Shown here piece by piece: positions 7,983 through 15,824 of a stretch of 64,000 nt of DNA. A program made the position numbers and the translations under genes. How positions within the stretch are numbered: the stretch's first letter is position 1; every line of letters starts with the position of its first letter. The notes beneath the pieces are model-generated. The model was not told where the DNA came from and searched no databases. It saw nothing but the letters and a program-made list of their open reading frames with translations. This DNA is from Streptomyces zaomyceticus (GTDB taxonomy: Bacteria; Actinomycetota; Actinomycetes; Streptomycetales; Streptomycetaceae), in contig NZ_BNBZ01000015.1 in the NCBI RefSeq assembly GCF_014656215.1, positions 122,500 through 186,499 on the forward strand. Direction: 5' to 3'.

Positions 7983-8840
7983 ATGACCGCACAGACAGCG
8001 GCCCACCCGCCGCTCGCCCGCAAGCCCCGCCACCCCTACCGGGCCGCCCTCGCCACCGTCCGCGGACGCACCGGTCTCACCCTCGTCGGCCTGGTCGTCC
8101 TCGCCGGACTCCTCGCTCCGCTCCTCGCCGGACACGGCCCCACCGACCAGAGCGGCCTCGCGCTCGCTCCGCCCGGTACCCCCGGGCACCCGCTCGGCAC
8201 CGACGACCTCGGCCGTGACCTCCTCGCCCGGCTGCTCCACGGCATCCGGGCCGACCTCGGCATCATCGCCGTCGCCGTCCCCCTCGGCGCCGTCCTCGGC
8301 TGCCTGTTCGCCCTGGCCGCCGCCGCCCACCCGATCGCCGACACCGTCGTCCAGCGCACCTTCGACCTGATCCTCGCGTTCCCCGGGCTCATCCTCGCGC
8401 TGGCCGTCACCGCCGTCCTCGGTCCCGGCCGGCTCCCCGTGATCCTCGTCATCGCCCTCGCCGAGATCCCCGTCTTCGGACGGCTGCTGCGCACCGGAAT
8501 CCTCGTCCAGAGCGGCCGGGAGTACGTGACGGCCGCGCGTGTCGGCGGCACCTCGGGCCGCCGGATCCTCACCCGGCACATCCTGCCCAACGCCGCCGAC
8601 CCGCTCGTCGTCCAGATCGCCGTCTCCCTCACCGTCGCCGTCTTCATCGAAGGTGCGATGAGCTTCCTCGGCGTGGGGGTCCGCCCACCCGAGCCCACCC
8701 TCGGAGCCGTCCTCAGCCAGTCGATGCCCTACCTCGCCCAGGCCCCGCACTTCGCCGCCGGACCGCTCGTTACCGTGACCGCGCTCGTCCTCGGCCTCTC
8801 CCTGACCGCCGAGGCACTGAACCGGGAGATACGCCGATGA
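7983..8840 (+). CDS. ABC transporter permease, DppC class
   Basis: A 285-residue permease of the DppC/OppC type. An N-terminal helix at about residues 30-48 is followed by the hallmark HPLGTDDLGRDLLARLLHG, which precedes the transmembrane domain in this family. The EAA loop appears as TAARVGGTSGRRILTRHILP. The C-terminal half contains the conserved IEGAMSFLGVGVRPPEPTLG. It forms the heterodimeric channel with the preceding permease. Its last codons overlap the ATPase start (ATGA) by 4 bp. Confidence 0.92.
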   Translation: MTAQTAAHPPLARKPRHPYRAALATVRGRTGLTLVGLVVLAGLLAPLLAGHGPTDQSGLALAPPGTPGHPLGTDDLGRDLLARLLHGIRADLGIIAVAVPLGAVLGCLFALAAAAHPIADTVVQRTFDLILAFPGLILALAVTAVLGPGRLPVILVIALAEIPVFGRLLRTGILVQSGREYVTAARVGGTSGRRILTRHILPNAADPLVVQIAVSLTVAVFIEGAMSFLGVGVRPPEPTLGAVLSQSMPYLAQAPHFAAGPLVTVTALVLGLSLTAEALNREIRR

Positions 8841-10825
8841 CCACCCCGCCACTCCTCGAAGTCCAGGGCCTCGACGTCGAGTTCACCACTCCCGACGGCG
8901 GGGGACTGCACGCCGTCCGGGACGTGTCGTTCACGCTCCGCCGGGGCGAGACCCTCGCCGTCGTCGGCGAGTCGGGCTCCGGCAAGTCCACCACCGCCCT
9001 CGCCCTGCTCGGCATGCTGCCCGGCACCGGCCGGATCAGCGGCGGCTCCGTCCGACTCGACGGGGAGGACCTCGTCACCGCCGGGGAGGACCGGCTCAGG
9101 GCCGTACGGGGCGTCCGCATCGGCATGATCTTCCAGGACCCGATGACGGCCCTCAACCCCGTCCTCACCATCGGCCGCCACCTCGACGAGGTCCTCCGCG
9201 CCCACGCCGGACGCGACAGGGCCGCCGGACGCGACAAGGCGTCCAGAGGCGACAAGGCCACCGCAGGCGACAGCGCCGACCCCCGCACCGGAGGCGACAG
9301 CGCCGTCCCCCGATCCGGACGGGACAAGACCGCTCCCCGCACCGGACGGGACAGGGCCGCCCGGCGCGCCCGCGCCGTCGAGCTCCTCCACCTCGTCGGC
9401 ATCCCCGAGCCCGAGCGCCGACTCGACGACCATCCGCACCAGTTCTCCGGCGGCCAGCGTCAGCGCATCCTCATCGCCATGGCCCTCGCCGGCGAACCCG
9501 ACATCCTCCTCGCGGACGAACCCACCACCGCCCTCGACGCCACCGTCCAGGACCAGATCCTCACGCTTCTCGGCGAGCTCACCCGGACCACCGGCACGGC
9601 GGTCGTCCTCATCACCCACAACATGGGCGTCGTCGCCCGCGCCTGCGAGCGCGTCCTCGTGATGTACGGCGGCACGGTCGTCGAGGACGGGCCCACCGCC
9701 GAAGTCCTCACCCGCCCCCGACACCCCTACACCGCGGGCCTCCTTGCCGCCGTGCTCCGGCTCTCCGCCCCCTCCGGGACCCGTCTCGTAGGCATCCCCG
9801 GCACCCCGCCCGATCTGCGACTCCCCCTCGCCGGGTGCGCGTTCGCCGCCCGCTGCGCCCTGGCCGAGGACCGCTGCCACACCGCCCTACCCCCGCTCGT
9901 CGCCCTCACCGACACCGTGCGGGCCGCCTGCCTGCCGGCCGCCGAACGGGCCGAGCCGCTGCCGCCGCCCGTGCCGCCCACCCCGCTCGACCGGCCCGCG
10001 CCCGGGGCCGTCGTCCTCACCGCCGAGGGAATCCGCAAGACGTACAAGGGGCGCGGCCGGCGCTCCTTCACGGCGCTGGACGACGTCTCCCTCAGCCTCG
10101 CGGCGGGGGAGACCCTGGGCATCGTCGGCGAATCCGGATCCGGCAAGTCGACCCTCGCGCGGGTCCTCGCCCACGCCCACCCCGCCGACGCCGGCCGGAT
10201 CCTCCTCGACGGCCGGGACGTCACCCGCCCCGGCCGCGCCGAGTTGCACTCCGTACGCCGCCGGGTGCAGATGGTCTTCCAGGACCCGTACGCCTCCCTC
10301 AACCCCCGGATGACCGTCGGCGAGATTGTCGCCGAACCCCTGCGGGCCTTCCGTGTCGGAGCCCCCGAGGAGCGGCCCGCCCGCGTCGCGGAACTCCTGC
10401 GCCTCGTGGGGCTCGACCCGGCCGCCGCCGACCGGCACCCCCGTTCGTTCTCCGGCGGCCAGCGCCAGCGCATCGGCATCGCCCGCGCCCTCGCCCCGGA
10501 ACCGGCCGTCCTCATCTGCGACGAGCCCGTCTCGGCTCTCGACGTCTCCGTCCAGGCCCAGATCGTCGGCCTCCTCACCGACCTCCAGCGCGACCTGGGG
10601 CTCGCCCTCGTCTTCATCGCCCACGACCTGGCCGTCGTCCGCCAGGTCAGCCACCGCATCGCCGTCATGCACGGCGGCCGGATCGTGGAGACCGGCGGCG
10701 CCGACGAACTGTGCGAGCGCCCCCGCGACCCCTACACGCGCGCGCTGCTCGCCGCCGCGCCCGACCCCGTACCGGTCGCGGCCCGGCCGTCCGTAGCGCG
10801 CACGCCCGAGGCGGTGTCCGTATGA
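8837..10825 (+). CDS. Fused double ABC ATPase (DppD-DppF type) with inserted repeat
   Basis: A 662-residue ATPase with both nucleotide-binding domains in one chain. Domain 1 has Walker A GESGSGKST (residues 44-52), signature FSGGQRQRI and Walker B ILLADEPT, then the oligopeptide-transporter C-terminal extension with cysteines (CAFAARCALAEDRC). Domain 2 repeats Walker A GESGSGKST, FSGGQRQRI and VLICDEPVSALD. It powers the two permeases before it. The oddity is a low-complexity insertion at residues 125-178 of domain 1, made of three 6-residue and four 9-residue Gly-x-Asp repeats, between the Q-loop region and the ABC signature, where the family is normally compact. It overlaps the FGE gene by 4 bp. 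Confidence 0.93.
   Translation: MTTPPLLEVQGLDVEFTTPDGGGLHAVRDVSFTLRRGETLAVVGESGSGKSTTALALLGMLPGTGRISGGSVRLDGEDLVTAGEDRLRAVRGVRIGMIFQDPMTALNPVLTIGRHLDEVLRAHAGRDRAAGRDKASRGDKATAGDSADPRTGGDSAVPRSGRDKTAPRTGRDRAARRARAVELLHLVGIPEPERRLDDHPHQFSGGQRQRILIAMALAGEPDILLADEPTTALDATVQDQILTLLGELTRTTGTAVVLITHNMGVVARACERVLVMYGGTVVEDGPTAEVLTRPRHPYTAGLLAAVLRLSAPSGTRLVGIPGTPPDLRLPLAGCAFAARCALAEDRCHTALPPLVALTDTVRAACLPAAERAEPLPPPVPPTPLDRPAPGAVVLTAEGIRKTYKGRGRRSFTALDDVSLSLAAGETLGIVGESGSGKSTLARVLAHAHPADAGRILLDGRDVTRPGRAELHSVRRRVQMVFQDPYASLNPRMTVGEIVAEPLRAFRVGAPEERPARVAELLRLVGLDPAAADRHPRSFSGGQRQRIGIARALAPEPAVLICDEPVSALDVSVQAQIVGLLTDLQRDLGLALVFIAHDLAVVRQVSHRIAVMHGGRIVETGGADELCERPRDPYTRALLAAAPDPVPVAARPSVARTPEAVSV
9209..9370 (+). 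repeat. In-frame tandem repeat inside the ABC ATPase gene
   Basis: Three 18-bp units followed by four 27-bp units, each beginning with a Gly codon (one with AGA) and carrying GAC as the third codon, encode peptides such as GRDRAA, GRDKAS, AGDSADPRT and GRDKTAPRT. The whole tract keeps the reading frame. It looks like a recently expanded simple repeat that may vary in copy number between strains. Confidence 0.75.
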
Positions 10826-11751
10826 GCGCCTGCTGCACACCGGGCCGCGGCTGCACGGGGAACACCGGGCGTCCCGACGCCCTCACGCTCCTCCCGCCGC
10901 CCCGGGTACGGACCGCCCCGAGGCTCCACCCCATGGTGGAGCTGCCGGGCGGCACCTTCCGCATGGGCGACGCCTTCGACGAGGGCTACCCCGCCGACCG
11001 CGAGGGACCCGTGCGGGAGGTGACCGTCGCCCCCTTCGCGATCGACGCCACCGCCGTCACCAACGCCCGGTTCGCCGCGTTCGTCGAGGCCACCGGACAC
11101 CGCACCGACGCCGAACGCTTCGGCTCCTCCTTCGTCTTCCACCTGCTGCTCCACCCCGTGGCCGAACGCCACGTCCTCGGCGCGGTCGCGGGGGCGCCCT
11201 GGTGGCTCGGCGTCGAAGGCGCCGCCTGGCACACCCCCGAGGGACCCGGCTCCGACCTCGCGGGCCGCGCCGACCATCCCGTCGTCCACATCAGTCACGA
11301 CGACGCCCTCGCCTACTGCGCCTGGGCCGGTGTCCGGCTGCCCACCGAGGCCGAATGGGAGTACGCCGCCCGCGGTGGCCTGGACGGTGCCCGCTACCCC
11401 TGGGGCGACGACTTCACCCCCGACGGCCGGGAGCGGTGCAACACCTGGATCGGTACCTTCCCGCACCGGTCCGAGCGGCCCGGCGGACACATCGGCACCG
11501 TCCCGGTCACGTCGTACGACCCCAACGGATTCGGCCTGTACAACACCTCCGGCAACGTCTGGGAGTGGTGCGCGGACGCCTTCGGACCGGGGGAGCGCGT
11601 CATCCGCGGCGGCTCCTACCTCTGCCACACCTCCTACTGCAACCGCTACCGGGTCGCCGCCCGCTCCCACAACACCCCCGACTCCTCGACCGGCCACGGC
11701 GGATTCCGCGCCGCCCGCTCGCTGTCCCCGGAAGGATCCGCCCCCGCATGA
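10822..11751 (+). CDS. Formylglycine-generating enzyme (sulfatase-modifying factor)
   Basis: A 309-residue FGE/SUMF1-type oxygenase that converts the Cys of C-x-P-x-R motifs in sulfatases to formylglycine. The FGE-sulfatase domain covers about residues 37-301, beginning MVELPGGTFRMGDAFDEGYP. The catalytic copper-binding cysteines are Cys268 and Cys273 in LCHTSYCNRYRVAAR, and LPTEAEWEYAARGG and SGNVWEWCAD are family signatures. The N-terminus is Cys-rich and contains CTPGR (residues 5-9), which itself matches the substrate motif. The ATG overlaps the ATPase stop by 4 bp, and its own stop overlaps the sulfatase start by 4 bp. The pairing explains how the three Cys-type sulfatases here are activated. 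Confidence 0.93.
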   Translation: MSACCTPGRGCTGNTGRPDALTLLPPPRVRTAPRLHPMVELPGGTFRMGDAFDEGYPADREGPVREVTVAPFAIDATAVTNARFAAFVEATGHRTDAERFGSSFVFHLLLHPVAERHVLGAVAGAPWWLGVEGAAWHTPEGPGSDLAGRADHPVVHISHDDALAYCAWAGVRLPTEAEWEYAARGGLDGARYPWGDDFTPDGRERCNTWIGTFPHRSERPGGHIGTVPVTSYDPNGFGLYNTSGNVWEWCADAFGPGERVIRGGSYLCHTSYCNRYRVAARSHNTPDSSTGHGGFRAARSLSPEGSAPA

Positions 11752-14087
11752 CCACCGGCACCCCGCGCGAAGCCACCACCGCCCACCGCCGCGACCCCTA
11801 CGAGGGCTTCCCCGGCCGCGTCGGCCGCACCTTCGCCGAGTCCGAGCCCGCCTGGCCCACCCGTACGACCCCGCCCGCCAAGGCCCCCAACATCGTCGTC
11901 GTCCTCGTCGACGACATGGGCTTCAGCGACATCGGGCCCTTCGGGTCGGAGATCCCCACGCCGGTCCTCGACACCCTGGCCGACACGGGCGTCCGGCTCA
12001 CCAACTACCACACCATGCCGCTCTGCTCACCGGCCCGCGCGGCCCTGCTCACCGGCCTCAACCCGCACCGCGTCGGCTACGCCATGGTCGCCAACTCCGA
12101 CCCCGGATTCCCCGGCTACGGCATGGAGGTCGCCGGCGACATCCCCACCCTCGCCGAACTGCTGCACGACAGCGGCTACGCCACCTACGCCGTCGGCAAG
12201 TGGCACCTCGTCCGCGACTCCGCCTCCAACGCGGCGAACGACCGCGCCAACTGGCCCCTCCAGAAGGGCTTCGACCAGTACTACGGCGTGCTGGAGGGCC
12301 TGACCAGCCTCTTCCACCCGCACCAGCTCGTCCGGGACAACAGCCCCCTGGACATCGACGAGTTCCCCGACGACTACTACTACACCGACGACATCACCGA
12401 CCAGGCGATCTCCATGGTGAAGTCGCTGCGCGCCCACGAGCCCGACAAGCCCTTCTTCCTCTACCTGGCGCACAACGCCGTCCACGGCCCCCTCCAGGCC
12501 AAGGCCGAGGACATCGCCCGCCACCGCGGCCGCTACGACGAGGGCTGGGACGTGCTGCGCGAGCGGCGCTTCGCCGCCCAGCTGGCCGCCGGCCTCTTCC
12601 CGCCCGGCACCGAACTCCCCGACCGCAACAGCGAGGCCGGACTCGACGTGCCCGCCTGGGACTCCCTGACCTTCGACCGGCAGCGCCTCTACGCGCGCTA
12701 CATGGAGGTCTACGCGGCGCTCGTCGACAACATCGACCAGAACCTCGGCCGCCTCACCGACACCCTCGCCGCGCTCGGCGAACTCGACAACACCATCATC
12801 GTGTTCACCTCCGACAACGGAGGCACCGGCGAGGGCGGCGCCGAAGGCACCCGTTCCTACTTCAGCCGTTTCGTCCACCACCCCCGCCTCCCCGGCGACT
12901 GGAACCCCGACGTCGACCGCGATCCCGAACTCATCGGCGGCCCCCGCAGCCTGGTCCACTACCCCCGGGGCTGGGGCATGGCCTCCAACACCCCCTTCCG
13001 CCTCTACAAGGGCCACACCTACGCCGGCGGCGTGCGGGTGCCCTTCGTCCTCTCCTGGCCACAAGGCGCCGGTGACGGCCGGATCACGAGCGGACTGCGC
13101 CCCCAGTACCAGTACGTCACCGACATCGCCCCCACCCTGCTCGAACTGGCCGGTCTCGCCCGGCCCGAGAGCCGCCGGGGAGTCCCGCTCCAGGAACCCG
13201 ACGGAACGAGCTTCACCCCCGTCCTCGCCGACCCCGCCCACGCCTCCACCCACCCCGAGCAGTACTGCGAGATGACCGGCAACCGCAGCCACTACCGCGA
13301 CGGCCACAAACTCGTCACCCTCCACCGGCCCGGCGCCCCCTACGACGACTCAGAGTGGGCCCTGTACGACATCCGGACCGACCCCACCGAGATCCACGAC
13401 CTCGCGGCCGGGCTCCCCGAGCTCGTCAAGGAGCTCTCCGCCGCCTGGGAGGAAGCCGCCTGGCGCAACGGCGTCTTCCCGCTGCCCGACCACAGCGGAG
13501 CACTCGCCCGCCGGAACCCCGCCGACGAGCGGCTCGCCCGCCCCGTCACGCTGCTGCCCGGCACGCCGGAGCTGGAGCGCTACCGCTCCTCGCGGCTCGT
13601 CTCCCTGCGCTCCTTCGAGATCGCCGTGGCCGTCGACGAGACGGGAGACGGCGTCCTGGTCTCCCACGGCGACCAGGGCGGCGGCTACAGCCTGTACGTC
13701 GAGAACGGTCGGCTGGTCCTCGCGTACAACGAGTACGGCACCCTCCACGAGACCGATGCCGGACCCCTCGGTCCCGGACCGCACGAGATCCTCCTCGCCG
13801 CCACGGCGGAGGAGGGGCTGCGCTGGCGGTTCACCCTCACCGTGGACGGCGCACACCGCGCCTCGCCCGACAGCGTGCACCAGCTGATCGGCATGGCCCC
13901 CTTCCAGGGCATCAGCGTCGGAGTCGACCGCAAGTCCCCCGTCTCCTGGCCCCTCTTCGAACGCCACCGCTCCTTCCGCTTCACCGGCCGTCTGCGCTCG
14001 GTGACCTACCGGCCCGGCGCCCCGGGCCCCGACGCGCCCGAGGTCGTCGCCGCCGCGCTCCAGGAGGCCGCCGCGGCCTTCGAGTAG
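11748..14087 (+). CDS. Arylsulfatase-type sulfatase (AtsA-like)
   Basis: A 779-residue sulfatase. The N-terminal sulfatase domain has NIVVVLVDDMGFSDIG (metal Asp pair), the signature CSPARAALLTG with Cys93 as the formylglycine site, AVGKWHL, and the second metal motif FTSDNGG. The long length and lay-out (DYYYTDDITDQAI) resemble Pseudomonas AtsA and other large arylsulfatases. The last 200 or so residues form a beta-rich C-terminal domain. No signal peptide is seen, so it should act in the cytoplasm on imported sulfate esters. It is the last gene of the leader-ABC-FGE operon, coupled to FGE by a 4-bp overlap, and a hairpin follows. Confidence 0.92.
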   Translation: MTTGTPREATTAHRRDPYEGFPGRVGRTFAESEPAWPTRTTPPAKAPNIVVVLVDDMGFSDIGPFGSEIPTPVLDTLADTGVRLTNYHTMPLCSPARAALLTGLNPHRVGYAMVANSDPGFPGYGMEVAGDIPTLAELLHDSGYATYAVGKWHLVRDSASNAANDRANWPLQKGFDQYYGVLEGLTSLFHPHQLVRDNSPLDIDEFPDDYYYTDDITDQAISMVKSLRAHEPDKPFFLYLAHNAVHGPLQAKAEDIARHRGRYDEGWDVLRERRFAAQLAAGLFPPGTELPDRNSEAGLDVPAWDSLTFDRQRLYARYMEVYAALVDNIDQNLGRLTDTLAALGELDNTIIVFTSDNGGTGEGGAEGTRSYFSRFVHHPRLPGDWNPDVDRDPELIGGPRSLVHYPRGWGMASNTPFRLYKGHTYAGGVRVPFVLSWPQGAGDGRITSGLRPQYQYVTDIAPTLLELAGLARPESRRGVPLQEPDGTSFTPVLADPAHASTHPEQYCEMTGNRSHYRDGHKLVTLHRPGAPYDDSEWALYDIRTDPTEIHDLAAGLPELVKELSAAWEEAAWRNGVFPLPDHSGALARRNPADERLARPVTLLPGTPELERYRSSRLVSLRSFEIAVAVDETGDGVLVSHGDQGGGYSLYVENGRLVLAYNEYGTLHETDAGPLGPGPHEILLAATAEEGLRWRFTLTVDGAHRASPDSVHQLIGMAPFQGISVGVDRKSPVSWPLFERHRSFRFTGRLRSVTYRPGAPGPDAPEVVAAALQEAAAAFE

Positions 14088-14114
14088 CGCACTCGCCGGC
14101 CTGGCCGGACGGAC

Positions 14115-14144
14115 GGGCGGCCCGGGGAAATCCACGGGCCGCCC
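14115..14144 (+). terminator. Terminator of the sulfate-ester operon
   Basis: GGGCGGCCCG (14115-14124) and CGGGCCGCCC (14135-14144) are exact inverse complements with a 10-nt loop. It begins 28 nt after the sulfatase stop and ends 26 nt before the next gene. Confidence 0.6.
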
Positions 14145-14170
14145 GCCCGCTCGGACGGCACAATGCCCGT

Positions 14171-14680
14171 ATGACGCTCCAAGATCACCGCACGTCCGTG
14201 CCGTACACCGGGGACGAACGCGCCACGCTCACGGCCATGCTCGACTTCCAGCGCGACACCCTCGCCCTGAAGTGCTCGGGACTCACCCCCGACCAGCTGA
14301 AGGAACGGGCGGTCACCCCCTCGGCGCTGTCCCTCCTCGGTCTCGTCCGCCATCTCGCCGAGGTCGAGCGCGGCTGGTTCCGCAACACCCTCAACGGCGA
14401 GCGGAGCCAGAGCCCCTGGACTCCGCCCGGCTCCACCGACTGGGCCGACTTCGACGTGGACGAGGCCGACGTGGACGAGGCCTTCGCCATCTGGCGCGAG
14501 GAGTGTGCGCGCTCCCGCGCGATCGTGGCCGCGGCCGGCTCCCTCGACGTCACCGGAACCCACGAGGGGGAGACGTACTCCGTGCGCTACGTCCTCGCCC
14601 ACATGATCGAGGAGTACGCGCGGCACAACGGCCATGCCGACCTGCTGCGCGAACGCCTCGACGGCACGACGGGGGAGTGA
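14171..14680 (+). CDS. DinB-family (DUF664) protein
   Basis: A 169-residue four-helix-bundle protein of the DinB/DUF664 group common in actinobacteria; some relatives are mycothiol- or bacillithiol-dependent transferases. Candidate metal-site histidines lie in LVRHLAEVERGWF and VLAHMIEEYARHNGHADLLRE, the usual positions in helices 2 and 4. ATG at 14171 is the only convincing start. The next gene begins 5 nt after its stop, so the two form a small operon. The substrate is unknown. Confidence 0.82.
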   Translation: MTLQDHRTSVPYTGDERATLTAMLDFQRDTLALKCSGLTPDQLKERAVTPSALSLLGLVRHLAEVERGWFRNTLNGERSQSPWTPPGSTDWADFDVDEADVDEAFAIWREECARSRAIVAAAGSLDVTGTHEGETYSVRYVLAHMIEEYARHNGHADLLRERLDGTTGE

Positions 14681-14685
14681 CCCGC

Positions 14686-15117
14686 GTGCCCGCGTCCGCC
14701 ACTCCCGACGACCCCGATGCCCCCGGCGACCCCGACGTCGCCGAGGCCATCGCCGGCGAACTGGCCCTGATGGACCCGGCCGTACGCGTCTCCCGGACGC
14801 TCGCGGCAGAGCTGCTCGACCCGGAGTTCGTCGAGGTCGGTGCCTCCGGACGCCGCTGGACGTACGAGGAGATGCTCGCCGAGCTCCCGGAGATGGCCGG
14901 CAGCGACGAGGAGGGATCGCCGTACACGCCGACGGCCCTCGCCGGGACGCTCCTCGCACCCGGCCTCGTCCACCTCACCTACGAGACGCTCCACGACGGG
15001 CACCGGGCCCGGCGCAGCTCGCTCTGGCGCCGCGACCCCGCCGCGCCGGCCGGCGCGGGCCTGCGGTTGTACTACCACCAGGGAACGCCCGTCCCCGGGA
15101 GCGACGATCAGCCGTAG
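14686..15117 (+). CDS. NTF2-like (DUF4440-type) protein
   Basis: A 143-residue protein with the fold pattern of DUF4440/SnoaL-like proteins: an N-terminal helix (EAIAGELALMDPAVRVSRTL), then LLDPEFVEVGASGRRWTYEE and a C-terminal beta sheet containing LVHLTYETLH. Such proteins are small cone-shaped barrels, often of unknown catalytic role. The GTG at 14686 is placed 8 nt after GGGGGAG; another GTG at 14677 overlaps the DinB stop but has no ribosome site. Its 3' end overlaps the convergent gene by 10 bp. Confidence 0.75.
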   Translation: MPASATPDDPDAPGDPDVAEAIAGELALMDPAVRVSRTLAAELLDPEFVEVGASGRRWTYEEMLAELPEMAGSDEEGSPYTPTALAGTLLAPGLVHLTYETLHDGHRARRSSLWRRDPAAPAGAGLRLYYHQGTPVPGSDDQP

Positions 15118-15476
15118 GCGTCCGTGACGCAGTCGACCGCGCAGCGCCCGTGCTCGTACCGACGGCGCAGCGCCGCCGCCGCGTGCCGCCGCTCCACCCC
15201 GGCGTACCCGTAGCGGTCCCGGGTCGCCCGGACCACCGCCTCGACGGTGACGATCGCCGGTTCGCCCTCGCCGGCGGACCGGCGAGCCGCCGCGATCACC
15301 TGGTCGGCGGCACGCTGGAGATCGCGGGCGTACTCCCGCTGCGCCACCGACCGCGCCCGCGAGGCCGCGAACGGCCGGACCGCCCGCCCCTTCCAGACCA
15401 CACCGGCGGTCACGAGTCCCACGCCGAGCAGGACGACGAGCACCCCCACGACCGCATCGGGGCCCCACCTCATCAC
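15108..15476 (-). CDS. Small membrane-anchored protein of unknown function
   Basis: A 122-residue protein with one N-terminal transmembrane helix (VVGVLVVLLGVGLVTAGVVW, residues 9-28), followed by an Arg- and Ala-rich helical cytoplasmic part and a short tail with two cysteines. I do not recognise a family. The GTG at 15476 sits 6 nt after GGAAGG; the adjacent ATG at 15473 is an alternative. It is convergent with the NTF2-like gene and overlaps its end by 10 bp. Confidence 0.65.
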   Translation of the reverse strand: MMRWGPDAVVGVLVVLLGVGLVTAGVVWKGRAVRPFAASRARSVAQREYARDLQRAADQVIAAARRSAGEGEPAIVTVEAVVRATRDRYGYAGVERRHAAAALRRRYEHGRCAVDCVTDAYG

Positions 15477-15824
15477 CGGCCGCCTTCCCCCTGGACCCGC
15501 CCGTCCGTACGTGCGCTCCGATTTTAGGGCCCGGGACGCGGCGCGCGGGGCCGCGTCCCGGGCGGGTGTCCGGATGTCGGCCTCCCGGTCGGCGGGCGCT
15601 CAGCCCGCACCGACCGGGCCGGGGTCCTGGTTCGTCCCCCGGTGAGGGGAGGCGAGGCGAGGAAGCCCGGCGAGGTGCGACCCGGCTCGGCGCGGCTCGC
15701 ACGGCAGGGCCGGGCCCGGCTCGTTCGGCAGGGCTCGGCCCGGCTCGCTCGGCTCTGCCGGGCCCGGCTTGGTGTCGGTGGTCGGCGCGTGGTTGTGTGT
15801 CCGGTCGGCGAGAGGAGCGCGGGT
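15477..15824. other. Intergenic region with degenerate GC-rich repeats
   Basis: Between 15673 and 15775 the words CGGCTCG, CGGCAGGGC and GGCCCGGCT recur in degenerate tandem, including the palindromic GCCGGGCCCGGC. An open frame runs through on the plus strand in phase with the MFS gene, but its product is only Arg/Gly/Leu-rich repeats and it has no start context. The ribosome site of the MFS gene (GAGAGGAG) is at the right end. Confidence 0.5.
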
